The position numbers and the translations under genes are program-made. Below, piece after piece: positions 7,231-15,996 of a DNA stretch of 64,000 bases (its first letter is position 1; each line of letters starts with the position of its first letter). A model generated the notes under the pieces. It had not been told where the DNA came from. It searched no databases and saw nothing but the letters and a program-made list of their open reading frames with translations. Origin of the DNA: SABI01 sp963663665 (lineage in GTDB: Bacteria; Spirochaetota; Spirochaetia; Sphaerochaetales; Sphaerochaetaceae); assembly GCA_963663665.2 (NCBI GenBank), contig CAXXKP010000009.1, positions 248,001-312,000 on the forward strand, written 5' to 3'.

Positions 7231-9093
7231 CTAGCTCCTTTTTGTTAAGAGGTCACAGAAGAAATTACTTCTTCCTACAACGTCCTCTTGTGTGATTGTT
7301 ATAACCTTTCCACCAATTGAATAATGTGCTGAATTCCACAATTCATCTTGATATGAATTATTGGATGTTCGATACCATCTAAAATCTTCATCACTGAATA
7401 GATCCGTAATCTCTTCTCCACCCTGCCATACTTTGACTTCGAGTGTTGTAGAGAAGCCTTGCCCCATTCGAAATATTGTTCCTTGATTTGATATGACTTG
7501 TATTTGATACGCATCTTCTCCAGGAGAACCGTTTTCCCCCCGAGGTCCTTCGGGCCCAGGAATTGTCGGTTTTGATGGGATAATTACCACTGGAGCGTTA
7601 CCTGTAGGGATAAATACTTCTTTAGCTGTACAAACCACTGAAGTCATCAAACCTTGAAGTGTTCGAGATCTGTTTTGATGTGTATATGAATCTACTCTAC
7701 ATCGTACTACATCTTCTCCTGGCATTTGGACGTGTACAATGGCTCCTCTCTGGAGCCAAGGAAGAAAAGAGGTCGCAAAGCTAAAACGTCGTACTCTATT
7801 CTTCTGATTCTCTACAATATCATAGAGGGTGTTATAGACTTGATCTGCATTTATTGCATATTTTCCATCAATTGATTTATCGACGAAATCTACTTCATTC
7901 GTGATACTTGAATCAATATATTCCACAATCTCTTTTGATTTGTTTCTAAAAGGAATACCTCTAATCTGAAGTCTCTTGATTGAACAAGATTCCTCCCCTG
8001 TATTATGTAATATTATTTCGCTGGATCCTGGGTTTTGCCTTGTATCTGATGTGGAGCCATTGAAGGATACTATCTCAAGAGAGCCTCCTTCAAATAAGAT
8101 ATCTACATCACCTGAGATCCCAATTGTCGGAATCTCCACAGTAACTGCATAAGGGTATTCTTCTCCTGTCTCTGGATCTATATATTCCAATCTTGCTAAG
8201 TCTGCAGCATTTGGCCCTGGCCAATACTCTCCAGGTGCCAACTCAATTAAGATTTCGCTTGTTACCTCTTCATAATTTTCTGTGTTTTTATAAATAACTC
8301 TAAGAGATAGTTGTTCATAATAGATGAATTCACAAGAAGCTCTATTGCAACGTACAGGAAGATATTCTTCTTCTACAGATCCTTTAATCCAACTCCCCAT
8401 ATCTGGAATATCTTGATGAGGGTCTCCTTGAAAAATCCATTCAATTTCTCTTAGTTGAGGATTTCCATCACTATCAAATTGAGGGATGAATCTTAATTGA
8501 CCCTGATGGTTGAAATACATATCAGCCCCAAAGGTGGACTGTAGCTTTTTGAGCTCTTCCCACACGGTTGATTCACCCACTGCCACAATATTTTTAGTAT
8601 AATCTATGTCAGAGACTTCTAATTCAACTCCCATTTTAGTAGCTAAGTAATGAATAATAGATGCGGGGCTTGTGGTATTAGATATCTCATAATTGGCTAA
8701 TACAGCAGAGGAAAGCTTGCGTTTTGTTCCTTTACGTTGAGTAGCATCTACAAGATCCACGGATATATAATCGTCGGTAGAGTATCCTCGGTGTCTGTAA
8801 AAACCTGAATCAGATACATACCCAGTGAAAATAGTGTACCAGAACTCTCGATTTGTACTTACTTGGACAACACATGGTTTATTGGCCAAAAAACCTACTG
8901 TTATTGAGTTTCGATTCTTTAGCTTCATGTTCCACTTCTGATAATCCTCATCCGCTGAACAAGATATCTGAGTTGGTGTGAATTCGTAAGGGACTCCTGA
9001 ACTTTCTATAATAACTCGGAGATATCTTGAAGGATTTTCTTCATCTTTAAAAATGTCTCTATCTGTTTCACTGAATGGTACAAAATATGACAT
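7231..9093 (-). CDS. Tail tip / hub protein with C-terminal collagen and Ig-like domain
   Basis: 620 residues. The first 450 resemble the phage tail hub proteins that follow the tape measure in siphophages (tail-tip or base of the fibre). Residues about 505-525 form a Gly-X-Y segment (GPEGPRGENGSPGEDA), followed by a domain with GTIFRMGQGF and FRWYRTS that matches the Ig-like repeats of the next gene. The hub is thus fused to fibre-type modules. It directly follows the tape-measure gene with a 1-base gap. Confidence 0.7.
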   Translation of the reverse strand: MSYFVPFSETDRDIFKDEENPSRYLRVIIESSGVPYEFTPTQISCSADEDYQKWNMKLKNRNSITVGFLANKPCVVQVSTNREFWYTIFTGYVSDSGFYRHRGYSTDDYISVDLVDATQRKGTKRKLSSAVLANYEISNTTSPASIIHYLATKMGVELEVSDIDYTKNIVAVGESTVWEELKKLQSTFGADMYFNHQGQLRFIPQFDSDGNPQLREIEWIFQGDPHQDIPDMGSWIKGSVEEEYLPVRCNRASCEFIYYEQLSLRVIYKNTENYEEVTSEILIELAPGEYWPGPNAADLARLEYIDPETGEEYPYAVTVEIPTIGISGDVDILFEGGSLEIVSFNGSTSDTRQNPGSSEIILHNTGEESCSIKRLQIRGIPFRNKSKEIVEYIDSSITNEVDFVDKSIDGKYAINADQVYNTLYDIVENQKNRVRRFSFATSFLPWLQRGAIVHVQMPGEDVVRCRVDSYTHQNRSRTLQGLMTSVVCTAKEVFIPTGNAPVVIIPSKPTIPGPEGPRGENGSPGEDAYQIQVISNQGTIFRMGQGFSTTLEVKVWQGGEEITDLFSDEDFRWYRTSNNSYQDELWNSAHYSIGGKVITITQEDVVGRSNFFCDLLTKRS

Positions 9094-9094
9094 A

Positions 9095-11923
9095 TTACCC
9101 CTTTATAAATTCCACTGTCCCACCAACTCCGATATACTCTTGTATAGCTCTCACAACAAAACCTCCGACTTGTTCGAGGCCCCCCTCGCCAATTATTGGG
9201 GCGTTGTAGTACTGATAGACGTTTATATCGAGCTGCTGGACGCTTGTATTACTTCCAGTAGTCCCTCCTGTGTACGTAGAAGAATCAGAGGATCCTGAAG
9301 ATGCAAGATCTTCCAAGCTGATTGCTGTTAAAGCATCCTGACTAGTACTAATTGACGACACTTTCTTGATGTTTACTCCGGGAATCCAATTAATAGCCGA
9401 GATAACACCATTAATAATGCCAATAAAGAAATTCCCAACTTTTGCAAATAAGTCCATCATGAAATTACCCACGGGAACAATGGCTTTGTTGTAGAACCAC
9501 ACGAAACCCTCGGCTAACCAAGAAACAACCTCTCCTAATACTCTAAACACAGGGGCTATAACCTTACCTAACGTCTGTCCAAGAACCTTTAAGATCCCCA
9601 CCATTGGCGCTAAGGCATCATCGATAATTGGCCCTAATATATTCATGACCCCAGTAAGGATAGTCGTTGACCATCCTACAATAGCTTTGAAGGACGAAAG
9701 AGCCTCAATCGAGTCTTTTATCCCCCCAATAAAACCTTTTATCCCTTCCCAAATTGATTTAAAAAACTCTATAAATCCTCCACCCGATTCTTCGGGAGGA
9801 TCTGGCTTAGTTTCACCCCCTGTACCCATGATACCTTTGACTTCAGCATCAACATCTATTTTCCCATCACTTTTAAAAGCATTCATCATAGCGTCCCATG
9901 CATCAGTTATTTTCTTTATAAGTACAGGATCTTTAAACCCAGCAAGAAGTCCTTCTAAGAACATCTGGCCTAAATACTCACCCTCTGTAGAAGGCGAATG
10001 AATACCCATGACATCCTTTGTTGCATTTAGGACGTCTTCTCCTAGCTTTATTCCGATCGATCCCGCATCAATGGTCCCGATAGCCAGTCCGGCAAGTATA
10101 TCTTCTCCTATTTTAATAAATTCTTTTGAAGGAGAATTACTATCAAGTCCGCCCCTCACTGCTTCGAGAAGATCTCTTGCTTTTGTAGCTCCTAATTCTT
10201 CTATATCCTCTAATCCATATCCAAGACCAGCCAATATCTCTTGTCCCGTTTGATTACCCCATATTTCGACAAGTTTTAATCGAGCAGAATTGAAAACTCC
10301 CCATTTAGAGAAAAGACCTTCTGGAGATGCTATAATATTTTCTATTTCAATTTTATCTTCATCAGTACCGTTATATGTTCTAACCGCGTTTGATACAGCA
10401 TCGGCTATAGAAGATCCTATCTCGAAATTAAGGGCAACTGAGAACGCGAGAGAGCCAGCCGTTAAACTCTTGGTTAATCCACCGGCTATAAGAGCTGCTG
10501 TTAGAGCTCCCACAACATCAGCTGCTAATGCTGCCCAATCACCTTCTTCCATAGCTTTAACTACGGCTATACCTATCGAAGCAAGAGCTATTAATCCTGG
10601 AAGAACCCCTTCCGTTGTAAATCCAGCTGTTGATAACATCTGTTGCAGGGATGACCATAACACTTTTCCTGTCATGCTAGCGAGTTTTATAGTAGCCCCG
10701 ATCGCTATCACGAACTGTGCAGCTCCTACAGCAAGAGACCAAAAGTCTGACCAATCTCCTGTGCTGGCTCCTTTTTTAATAGCAATTAATGTATCCCCTG
10801 CAAAATTTATGGCAATATCGATTGTTGATTTCATCGCATCCAACAGACCTAAATCATCAAGAAATCCCGTAAATGTATCCCATGTGTCTTGAAACTTTTC
10901 TTGAATAGCCTCGGCTGTAATTCCAATTACAGTTCCTATGAAGGTGAATACAGCACCAATCTTTGGGATCATGTTTACAGACCACGCAACGAATTTAACA
11001 AAAGCACTAACCATTGAATTAAAAGGTCCACCTTCTTTCACTACATCCGTTATCCATGTTCCTAGATTTGTGAATGATGTCTTAAGACTATCAAAAGCAT
11101 CTGAATCTCTGAATCTCTGAATTCCGCCAATAAGACCTTCAGTTATAGTCTTAGCTGCAGGAAGCATGCTCTGGCCGATCTCATCCATTGCCAATGCGAT
11201 GTTGTCTTTGTATGTGGAAACAAGACCCGAGAAGGTGCTAGCTTGCTTTTCGAGCATACCAGCAAATTGCCCAGTTCCGGTGGTCATAGCTTGCAAAGCT
11301 TCATCTACTTCAGTGAACCCTACTCTTCCACCACTTACCATCTTGAAAAGCTCATCCGTAGAGACTCTAAGATTATCAGCCAACCCTTGGAGAATTGGAA
11401 TCCCCGCTTCAGTCATCATGTTGAGTTCTTCAAGAGAAGCCTTTCCTTTTGCTCTGATTTTCCCATATGCTCTTACCACAGACTCAAGTTTATCCTCTTG
11501 TCCCTGTGATACATTACCAAGCATTCTCATCTTGTCTAAAACATCATCTGCACTCACCCCAAAGGCCATGAGATTCTGCGCACCTGTTGCGATTGTTTCA
11601 AATTGTAAAGGAGTAGCTGCAGAGAACTCTCTAAGATCTGAAAGAACTTCTCTAGCTTTTTCTGCATTCCCTATGAGAACATTAAACGAGGTGTCAATCT
11701 GTTCCATTTTTGCTGCTTCTTCAAGGGAAGACCGGGCTATTTTTATAGTACTTACTATTCCGGCCACTGAAGTTGCAACCGCAGTCAATACACCAGCCCT
11801 AATGAGTTTAGATACCTTCTCTGATGTATTTCCAAGAGACGTGAGGGATTTGGAGGCTGTTGCTGCCTCTTTGGACACAAACTCTTTACCGTCTATGATA
11901 ACACTTACTTTGTTTTGTGCCAT
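9095..11923 (-). CDS. Tail tape-measure protein
   Basis: 942 residues. The N-terminal domain (about 70-260) is the tape-measure N-terminal family: MEQIDTSFNVLIGNAEKARE, FSAATPLQFETIATGAQNLM, and GKASLEELNMMTEAGIPILQ. Several long hydrophobic segments follow (about 310-520 and 770-860), as expected for the part that enters the host membrane. It sets tail length; at roughly 1.5 angstrom per residue this would give a tail of about 140 nm. Its start overlaps the end of the frameshifted GT product. Confidence 0.92.
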   Translation of the reverse strand: MAQNKVSVIIDGKEFVSKEAATASKSLTSLGNTSEKVSKLIRAGVLTAVATSVAGIVSTIKIARSSLEEAAKMEQIDTSFNVLIGNAEKAREVLSDLREFSAATPLQFETIATGAQNLMAFGVSADDVLDKMRMLGNVSQGQEDKLESVVRAYGKIRAKGKASLEELNMMTEAGIPILQGLADNLRVSTDELFKMVSGGRVGFTEVDEALQAMTTGTGQFAGMLEKQASTFSGLVSTYKDNIALAMDEIGQSMLPAAKTITEGLIGGIQRFRDSDAFDSLKTSFTNLGTWITDVVKEGGPFNSMVSAFVKFVAWSVNMIPKIGAVFTFIGTVIGITAEAIQEKFQDTWDTFTGFLDDLGLLDAMKSTIDIAINFAGDTLIAIKKGASTGDWSDFWSLAVGAAQFVIAIGATIKLASMTGKVLWSSLQQMLSTAGFTTEGVLPGLIALASIGIAVVKAMEEGDWAALAADVVGALTAALIAGGLTKSLTAGSLAFSVALNFEIGSSIADAVSNAVRTYNGTDEDKIEIENIIASPEGLFSKWGVFNSARLKLVEIWGNQTGQEILAGLGYGLEDIEELGATKARDLLEAVRGGLDSNSPSKEFIKIGEDILAGLAIGTIDAGSIGIKLGEDVLNATKDVMGIHSPSTEGEYLGQMFLEGLLAGFKDPVLIKKITDAWDAMMNAFKSDGKIDVDAEVKGIMGTGGETKPDPPEESGGGFIEFFKSIWEGIKGFIGGIKDSIEALSSFKAIVGWSTTILTGVMNILGPIIDDALAPMVGILKVLGQTLGKVIAPVFRVLGEVVSWLAEGFVWFYNKAIVPVGNFMMDLFAKVGNFFIGIINGVISAINWIPGVNIKKVSSISTSQDALTAISLEDLASSGSSDSSTYTGGTTGSNTSVQQLDINVYQYYNAPIIGEGGLEQVGGFVVRAIQEYIGVGGTVEFIKG

Positions 11924-12135
11924 TTTTCCTCCATCTCTCGATTCTTCATCTCATTCCATTTACCACGAATAATGTCGTAAATATCCATATCCCTTGTCGG
12001 CTGTTCGCCAAGATCACCCGGGTACTTGAACCTTGCATAAGATCCATTGGAATCCATGAGCCTCAAACAGTCTTGAACCCATGGACCCCATATCTCTACT
12101 AATTCTGCAGGCTCTCTTCCGTCGGGGAGTCGATC
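11905..12135 (-). CDS. Tail chaperone GT extension, reached by -1 frameshift
   Basis: In the -1 frame relative to the chaperone gene, 76 codons are open from the GGGGGG run (plus-strand cytosines 12135-12140) to a TAA at 11905-11907. The extension begins DRLPDGREPAEL and ends EEKWHKTK, overlapping the tape-measure ATG at 11923. The third frame is closed, and the extension has no start of its own. This matches lambda gpG/gpGT, where a minority of ribosomes shift at a slippery run and the T part binds the tape measure. The 0-frame codons at the site are AAT GGG GGG ATC, so a single P-site tRNA on the second GGG can re-pair after -1 slippage. Confidence 0.85.
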   Translation of the reverse strand, partial: DRLPDGREPAELVEIWGPWVQDCLRLMDSNGSYARFKYPGDLGEQPTRDMDIYDIIRGKWNEMKNREMEEKWHKTK

Positions 12136-12662
12136 CCCCCATTCGAAGGTTGATCCGTGGTAGATCCACTCTGTTGTGTCCCTAATTTCCTGGGTGATCT
12201 CTTGGCTAAAGGGCGGTTAAATGTCTCTACAATCTTTAGACACTCTCCTGCTATCTCTGGATAATCAAGGATATCTTCGGTTAGAGCTTTTACATCATTT
12301 GATCGAGCTGCATCACAAAAGTTATGAGCATTAATTCCCTCTCGTAATCTCACTTTGATATAGTTAGCTGAAGGAACATATTGACTATCCATCATTGCGG
12401 CAAGCTCATCATCTGTAAGCTTGTCCATAACCTCGGTCATCACTTGTTCTTCTTCTTTTCCTGAAGAATCTATACCCAGTTTCTTGATAACACTTGCTAG
12501 TGCTCTCTTATCGATTCCCTGTTGGAGTTTACGCTGTTCTTCATTGATTGCATCTTTACCCGATACACTATATTTCTTTGGTTGGATCCAGTACCCAGGA
12601 AAGGTCTTGAGCTCAACCTCTTCTCCGACAACTGTTCGTCGTGCTTCTTCTTTCCATCCCAT
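12099..12662 (-). CDS. Tail assembly chaperone (gpG-like)
   Basis: 187 residues, mostly helical, between the major tail protein and the tape measure. The C-terminal tail is polar and Pro/Ser-rich (QQSGSTTDQPSNGGIDSP) and the frameshift site lies within it, 11-12 codons before the stop. Position, size and the downstream -1 frame define it as the siphophage chaperone that coats the tape measure before tube polymerisation. No family motif is needed beyond this arrangement. Confidence 0.8.
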   Translation of the reverse strand: MGWKEEARRTVVGEEVELKTFPGYWIQPKKYSVSGKDAINEEQRKLQQGIDKRALASVIKKLGIDSSGKEEEQVMTEVMDKLTDDELAAMMDSQYVPSANYIKVRLREGINAHNFCDAARSNDVKALTEDILDYPEIAGECLKIVETFNRPLAKRSPRKLGTQQSGSTTDQPSNGGIDSPTEESLQN

Positions 12663-12672
12663 GCTCTACCTC

Positions 12673-13929
12673 CTAGTAGCCTGTAGCATCACTGGTTACG
12701 AGGTACACAGATACCATCGCATCATAGCTATTTTTATCGATTGCTTCGAAGGACAAGGACTGCTCGATAGCCACTCCACCTTCTGCTTTGCTTTCATCTG
12801 TATAAATCACAGTAGGCATATCTATAATAGCGATCTCTTTTTCTCCCCCTTCGAAGAAGAGTTGGAGAGATCCAATATCATTTGTTATTACTTTTGCTCT
12901 CTCTGCTTCTGTGATAGTTGTTGCTCGAAGAGTAACTCCTCCAGTTGCAGAGAATACGCCTTTAGCGTGTGATTGCTTATACAAGGATCCTTGGCCAAAC
13001 CCTTCATCGCCATCATGGTTATTGCTCACATCGGCGCTGACACTTTTTGTGTAGACGTGTTCAATGCCTGAGACAATCGTTTTCCCGTTTGCAAACTTCA
13101 TAGCATCCGCATTTTCAAGAGCGACCTCGGAAGCTGTTTGACCGCCTTCACCTTTGGTAAAAATGGCATTAAAAGAAACTGATGCATGTCCTTTAAGATC
13201 TGCAGCAATTGAGAACCCATCAATGACTCCACCACTTCCTAGATCATTAGATCCTGAACCATCAAATTGCATAGAATAGGTTGGAAGTTCAGTGTTAGTA
13301 AGATCCGATGTAAACTTATGAAGGTATTTACCACTGCCGGTCTCACCAAAGAAGATGATTGCATATCGCCCTTTTGCTTGACTTGCCACTATTGCTACAG
13401 GATTTGCAACTTCAAGAGAATCAGCTCCGAATAACTTCTCGACTGAGTACCCCGTGTACCCTCCAATAGTTGTCAATAAGCTAGCAAGAGTTCCAGATAA
13501 TGCAAGTGTTCCTGCTGTTCCGAAGTTAGCATCAGCTTCTTCTGATCCCAGGACTCCAGTGGCAAGAGTTAAGTTAGATCCCGATACAGAAGCCTTGGCG
13601 GAAACCCCATCTCCTGTATATTTCAAGATGATGGCTCCTCCAATTTCTACAGGAGAAGCGACATCGCCTCCAAGAGCTCCTGCAAAACCCATCCCTACAG
13701 CTCCACAGGCTCGTAATGCATTGGGTATCTCTGCATTTACATCGATAGAATCGACAAACATCCCGCTTTTTGCGTTGCGTCCGGTAATCACCTCATTATC
13801 TGATTTACTTGGCTTTCGTTGTAATAGTGAAAGTCCTGAAATGGGAAAGCGCTTTGTTCGGGCAACTGCGGTTCCCAAAGTGCTTTCAGGTCCACCAATA
13901 GTTACGGCAGTGAATTGTTTTTTGTACAT
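12673..13929 (-). CDS. Major tail (tube) protein
   Basis: 418 residues, Gly/Ala/Ser-rich, beta-structured, starting MYKKQFTAVTIGGPESTLGT, a typical opening of phage tail tube proteins. It lies between the tail terminator-type gene and the chaperone, the canonical place. It is longer than the usual 150-250 residues, so it probably carries an extra domain (residues about 100-190, ALGGDVAS to GADSLEVANP) exposed on the tube surface. Confidence 0.75.
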   Translation of the reverse strand: MYKKQFTAVTIGGPESTLGTAVARTKRFPISGLSLLQRKPSKSDNEVITGRNAKSGMFVDSIDVNAEIPNALRACGAVGMGFAGALGGDVASPVEIGGAIILKYTGDGVSAKASVSGSNLTLATGVLGSEEADANFGTAGTLALSGTLASLLTTIGGYTGYSVEKLFGADSLEVANPVAIVASQAKGRYAIIFFGETGSGKYLHKFTSDLTNTELPTYSMQFDGSGSNDLGSGGVIDGFSIAADLKGHASVSFNAIFTKGEGGQTASEVALENADAMKFANGKTIVSGIEHVYTKSVSADVSNNHDGDEGFGQGSLYKQSHAKGVFSATGGVTLRATTITEAERAKVITNDIGSLQLFFEGGEKEIAIIDMPTVIYTDESKAEGGVAIEQSLSFEAIDKNSYDAMVSVYLVTSDATGY

Positions 13930-13932
13930 TTG

Positions 13933-14391
13933 TTACCCCCTGTACATCTCTCTCATAACTTTAATAGCTATGAGCGCATATTTTTCTAACCCGGTTCCCC
14001 CAGGAAAGTATTCAATATTTTCAACACTAACATCCTCAACTTGACCATTAAACGTGTCATTATCCCATATACAACCAGTGAGAGCATCCGCATATCGCAT
14101 GCAATGCCTACTCACAACCTCACTGTCACATCCATCAACAACAAGGAGCATATCAATGTGATATTCACCAGTAATCACGCCATAACCTTCTACGTTAGGG
14201 GTAATCATAGCTGGATCTATGAGAAGATACGGCTTCGCTCTCCCCAATTTTGTATAGTCCTGACCAACATCAATAGAGTTCAAAGAGGGAAGTTCTTCCC
14301 CTGTCTCAGCTCTGATGTCATCCAGAAAGGACTCTAAATTCACGGCTAAAAAGGTCTTAACAATATCTAGTGTTGTTTCTGTCCATCTCAT
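13933..14391 (-). CDS. Tail terminator / tail completion protein
   Basis: 152 residues, no membrane segment, in the slot between the gp10-like protein (overlap of 4 bases) and the tail tube gene (3-base gap). Siphophages place the tail terminator (lambda gpU-like) here, and the alternating beta/helix pattern with YHIDMLLVV and YALIAIKVMREM fits that fold. The assignment rests mainly on synteny. Confidence 0.6.
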   Translation of the reverse strand: MRWTETTLDIVKTFLAVNLESFLDDIRAETGEELPSLNSIDVGQDYTKLGRAKPYLLIDPAMITPNVEGYGVITGEYHIDMLLVVDGCDSEVVSRHCMRYADALTGCIWDNDTFNGQVEDVSVENIEYFPGGTGLEKYALIAIKVMREMYRG

Positions 14392-14873
14392 AACTTCTTA
14401 CTCCTGATAGTCTTCTTTATTTCGTTTTTCATAACTTCATTCATCTGCCCTGAGTTTACAAATCGTCTAAGGCTGGAGTAGAAAAAAGGTCTCGGAGTGA
14501 TATCTATATATTTTGAGAAGATAACTTCTCCATTATCTGCTGTAAATTTAAGGACAGACCCATTTACGGGAGTGATATGTGCCCCTTTATATTCATATAT
14601 TGCAGCGAGGTTAGGAGCTTTCAATCTATAAAACCCGTTTCGTATCTTTTGGTATTTCATCCGCTTTTCAAATTTACCTGTTCGTCTACCAAAGTTAGCT
14701 CGAAATCCTTTCTGAACCTCCTGCTTTGCAGAATATGAAAGTCCTGCTAGCACACGATTCAACATATCAGGACTGTCTTTAGCTAGTTTATTAAGTTTTT
14801 CAGCTACTTCTTTTTCAAATAGGACTCGAATTCCATTAGATTTTCTTCCCCCACGTAAACTACTATTAGTCAT
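14388..14873 (-). CDS. HK97 gp10-like head-tail protein
   Basis: 161 residues, basic, with VAEKLNKLAKDSPDMLNRVL and RTGKFEKRMKYQKI followed by ITPRPFFYSSLRR; the RPFF/L near the C-terminus is characteristic of HK97 gp10-type proteins, which sit at the head-tail interface. It lies downstream of the connector gene and overlaps the next start by 4 bases. Function known only at family level. Confidence 0.75.
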   Translation of the reverse strand: MTNSSLRGGRKSNGIRVLFEKEVAEKLNKLAKDSPDMLNRVLAGLSYSAKQEVQKGFRANFGRRTGKFEKRMKYQKIRNGFYRLKAPNLAAIYEYKGAHITPVNGSVLKFTADNGEVIFSKYIDITPRPFFYSSLRRFVNSGQMNEVMKNEIKKTIRSKKL

Positions 14874-14946
14874 TTGACCTTGAATCTCCTATAAATCTCA
14901 AATTCCCGCTTTATGGGGGAGGAGAATTGGTTCGTGTAAAAATCTA

Positions 14947-15552
14947 TTACACAAGCCCAATCCTAAGATCAGCAAATGTTCCATACACATCAGGGCTTAA
15001 TCGAGGCTCATATGCGATATTTACCCCATCAGGAGTTGTTCTTGAAGTAACACCATAACTGTTATCATTTTGTCTATTCCAGGCTACATTAATCGCTTCT
15101 AAACAAGCCTTTTGAATGTCTGCAGGCATATTCTCAATGGTCCACCCAGCAGTATAAGTAACCCTAATGTTGTAAAATCCTATAGGCCAGTGATAATTGT
15201 ACCTAGTGATGATTCCAGATTTTGAGTCTATGTAATACTCTAACTCGTCTAAGGGATCTATGATAAAAGAGTGATCATTATCAATAATAATGGAATCAAC
15301 ATCTGAAATAGGAGTAACAGGTAGATATATCCGAGGTCCTCCATTTCCACACATATCTAATACCCTTTCTTTAGATATAATCTCTCGTTGTGCGATTGTT
15401 TCAGCTTTGCTTGATATCCAATTAATGAGACTAACTACTTTATCTTTCTGTGCTTCTTGGAATTTGCCAGAGTAATCTCTGACAAACTCCCAGGAAACTA
15501 ATGCATTGCTGTTTAATTCCATATAATTTCCAATGTGGGGCTTTCGCCCCAC
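14947..15552 (-). CDS. Head-tail connector (gp6-like adaptor)
   Basis: 201 residues. The N-terminal helices followed by VTPISDVDSIIID, YYIDSKSGIITRYNYHWP and YNIRVTYTAGW are typical of the gp6-like connector family, whose members attach beneath the portal. It follows the capsid and decoration genes, and a 73-base gap separates it from the gp10-like gene. No separate head-closure gene is visible in that gap. Confidence 0.75.
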   Translation of the reverse strand: MGRKPHIGNYMELNSNALVSWEFVRDYSGKFQEAQKDKVVSLINWISSKAETIAQREIISKERVLDMCGNGGPRIYLPVTPISDVDSIIIDNDHSFIIDPLDELEYYIDSKSGIITRYNYHWPIGFYNIRVTYTAGWTIENMPADIQKACLEAINVAWNRQNDNSYGVTSRTTPDGVNIAYEPRLSPDVYGTFADLRIGLV

Positions 15553-15559
15553 TCACTTC

Positions 15560-15961
15560 TTACGCTGTTGGCATCAAGTGTGGATGACCCTTAATTGCGT
15601 AGGCTCCTAAAAGAACGTTTGCATCCAAAGTTCCAGCCACAGTAAAACCAAATTTCACGTACCTTTTATGCCCTATGTAAGCAATGACTCTCTCGCTATT
15701 TGCAGCAAGTGTATCGTTCACGATGGAAAGGTCTCCGTCATAATGAGCAGCGTCAACTGCTGTGTAATCAGTTCCATTATCACTTTCTGTTAACACAGGA
15801 GTTACCGTCTTAGCAGCTGCATAGGCTCCGGCTCCAATGACTGCGAGAATAGTAAGACTGTCAAACCCTTTCCGATCAATCGCATTACCGGCTATTGTCG
15901 CCTTAGCAACAGCAGGTGCTGCCGCTTCAACGATGTTTATTTTTGATTTCAATTCTCTCAT
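15560..15961 (-). CDS. Probable head decoration protein
   Basis: 133 residues, Ala/Gly/Val-rich beta protein with KRYVKFGFTVAGTLDANVLL near the C-terminus, a pattern of small capsid-associated proteins that follow the major capsid gene. It is in the head module with 35 bases to the capsid gene and 7 bases to the connector. It likely stabilises the mature capsid. No lysin or membrane motif. Confidence 0.6.
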   Translation of the reverse strand: MRELKSKINIVEAAAPAVAKATIAGNAIDRKGFDSLTILAVIGAGAYAAAKTVTPVLTESDNGTDYTAVDAAHYDGDLSIVNDTLAANSERVIAYIGHKRYVKFGFTVAGTLDANVLLGAYAIKGHPHLMPTA

Positions 15962-15996
15962 GTATTACCTCTTTTCTAGATTTCTAAGAGCCCCCT

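Noticed and set aside
10290..10892. 200-codon open frame on the plus strand opposite the tape-measure gene
   Set aside because: It is antisense to a well-supported tape-measure coding frame, its product has low-complexity Ala/Pro/Ser composition and no ribosome binding site was seen.
11166..11972. 268-codon plus-strand frame over the start of the tape-measure and chaperone extension
   Set aside because: Antisense shadow of the tape measure; would conflict with the frameshift and start overlap seen on the minus strand.
13454..14044. 196-codon plus-strand frame over the tail tube gene
   Set aside because: Antisense to a normal tail gene and without any domain pattern.
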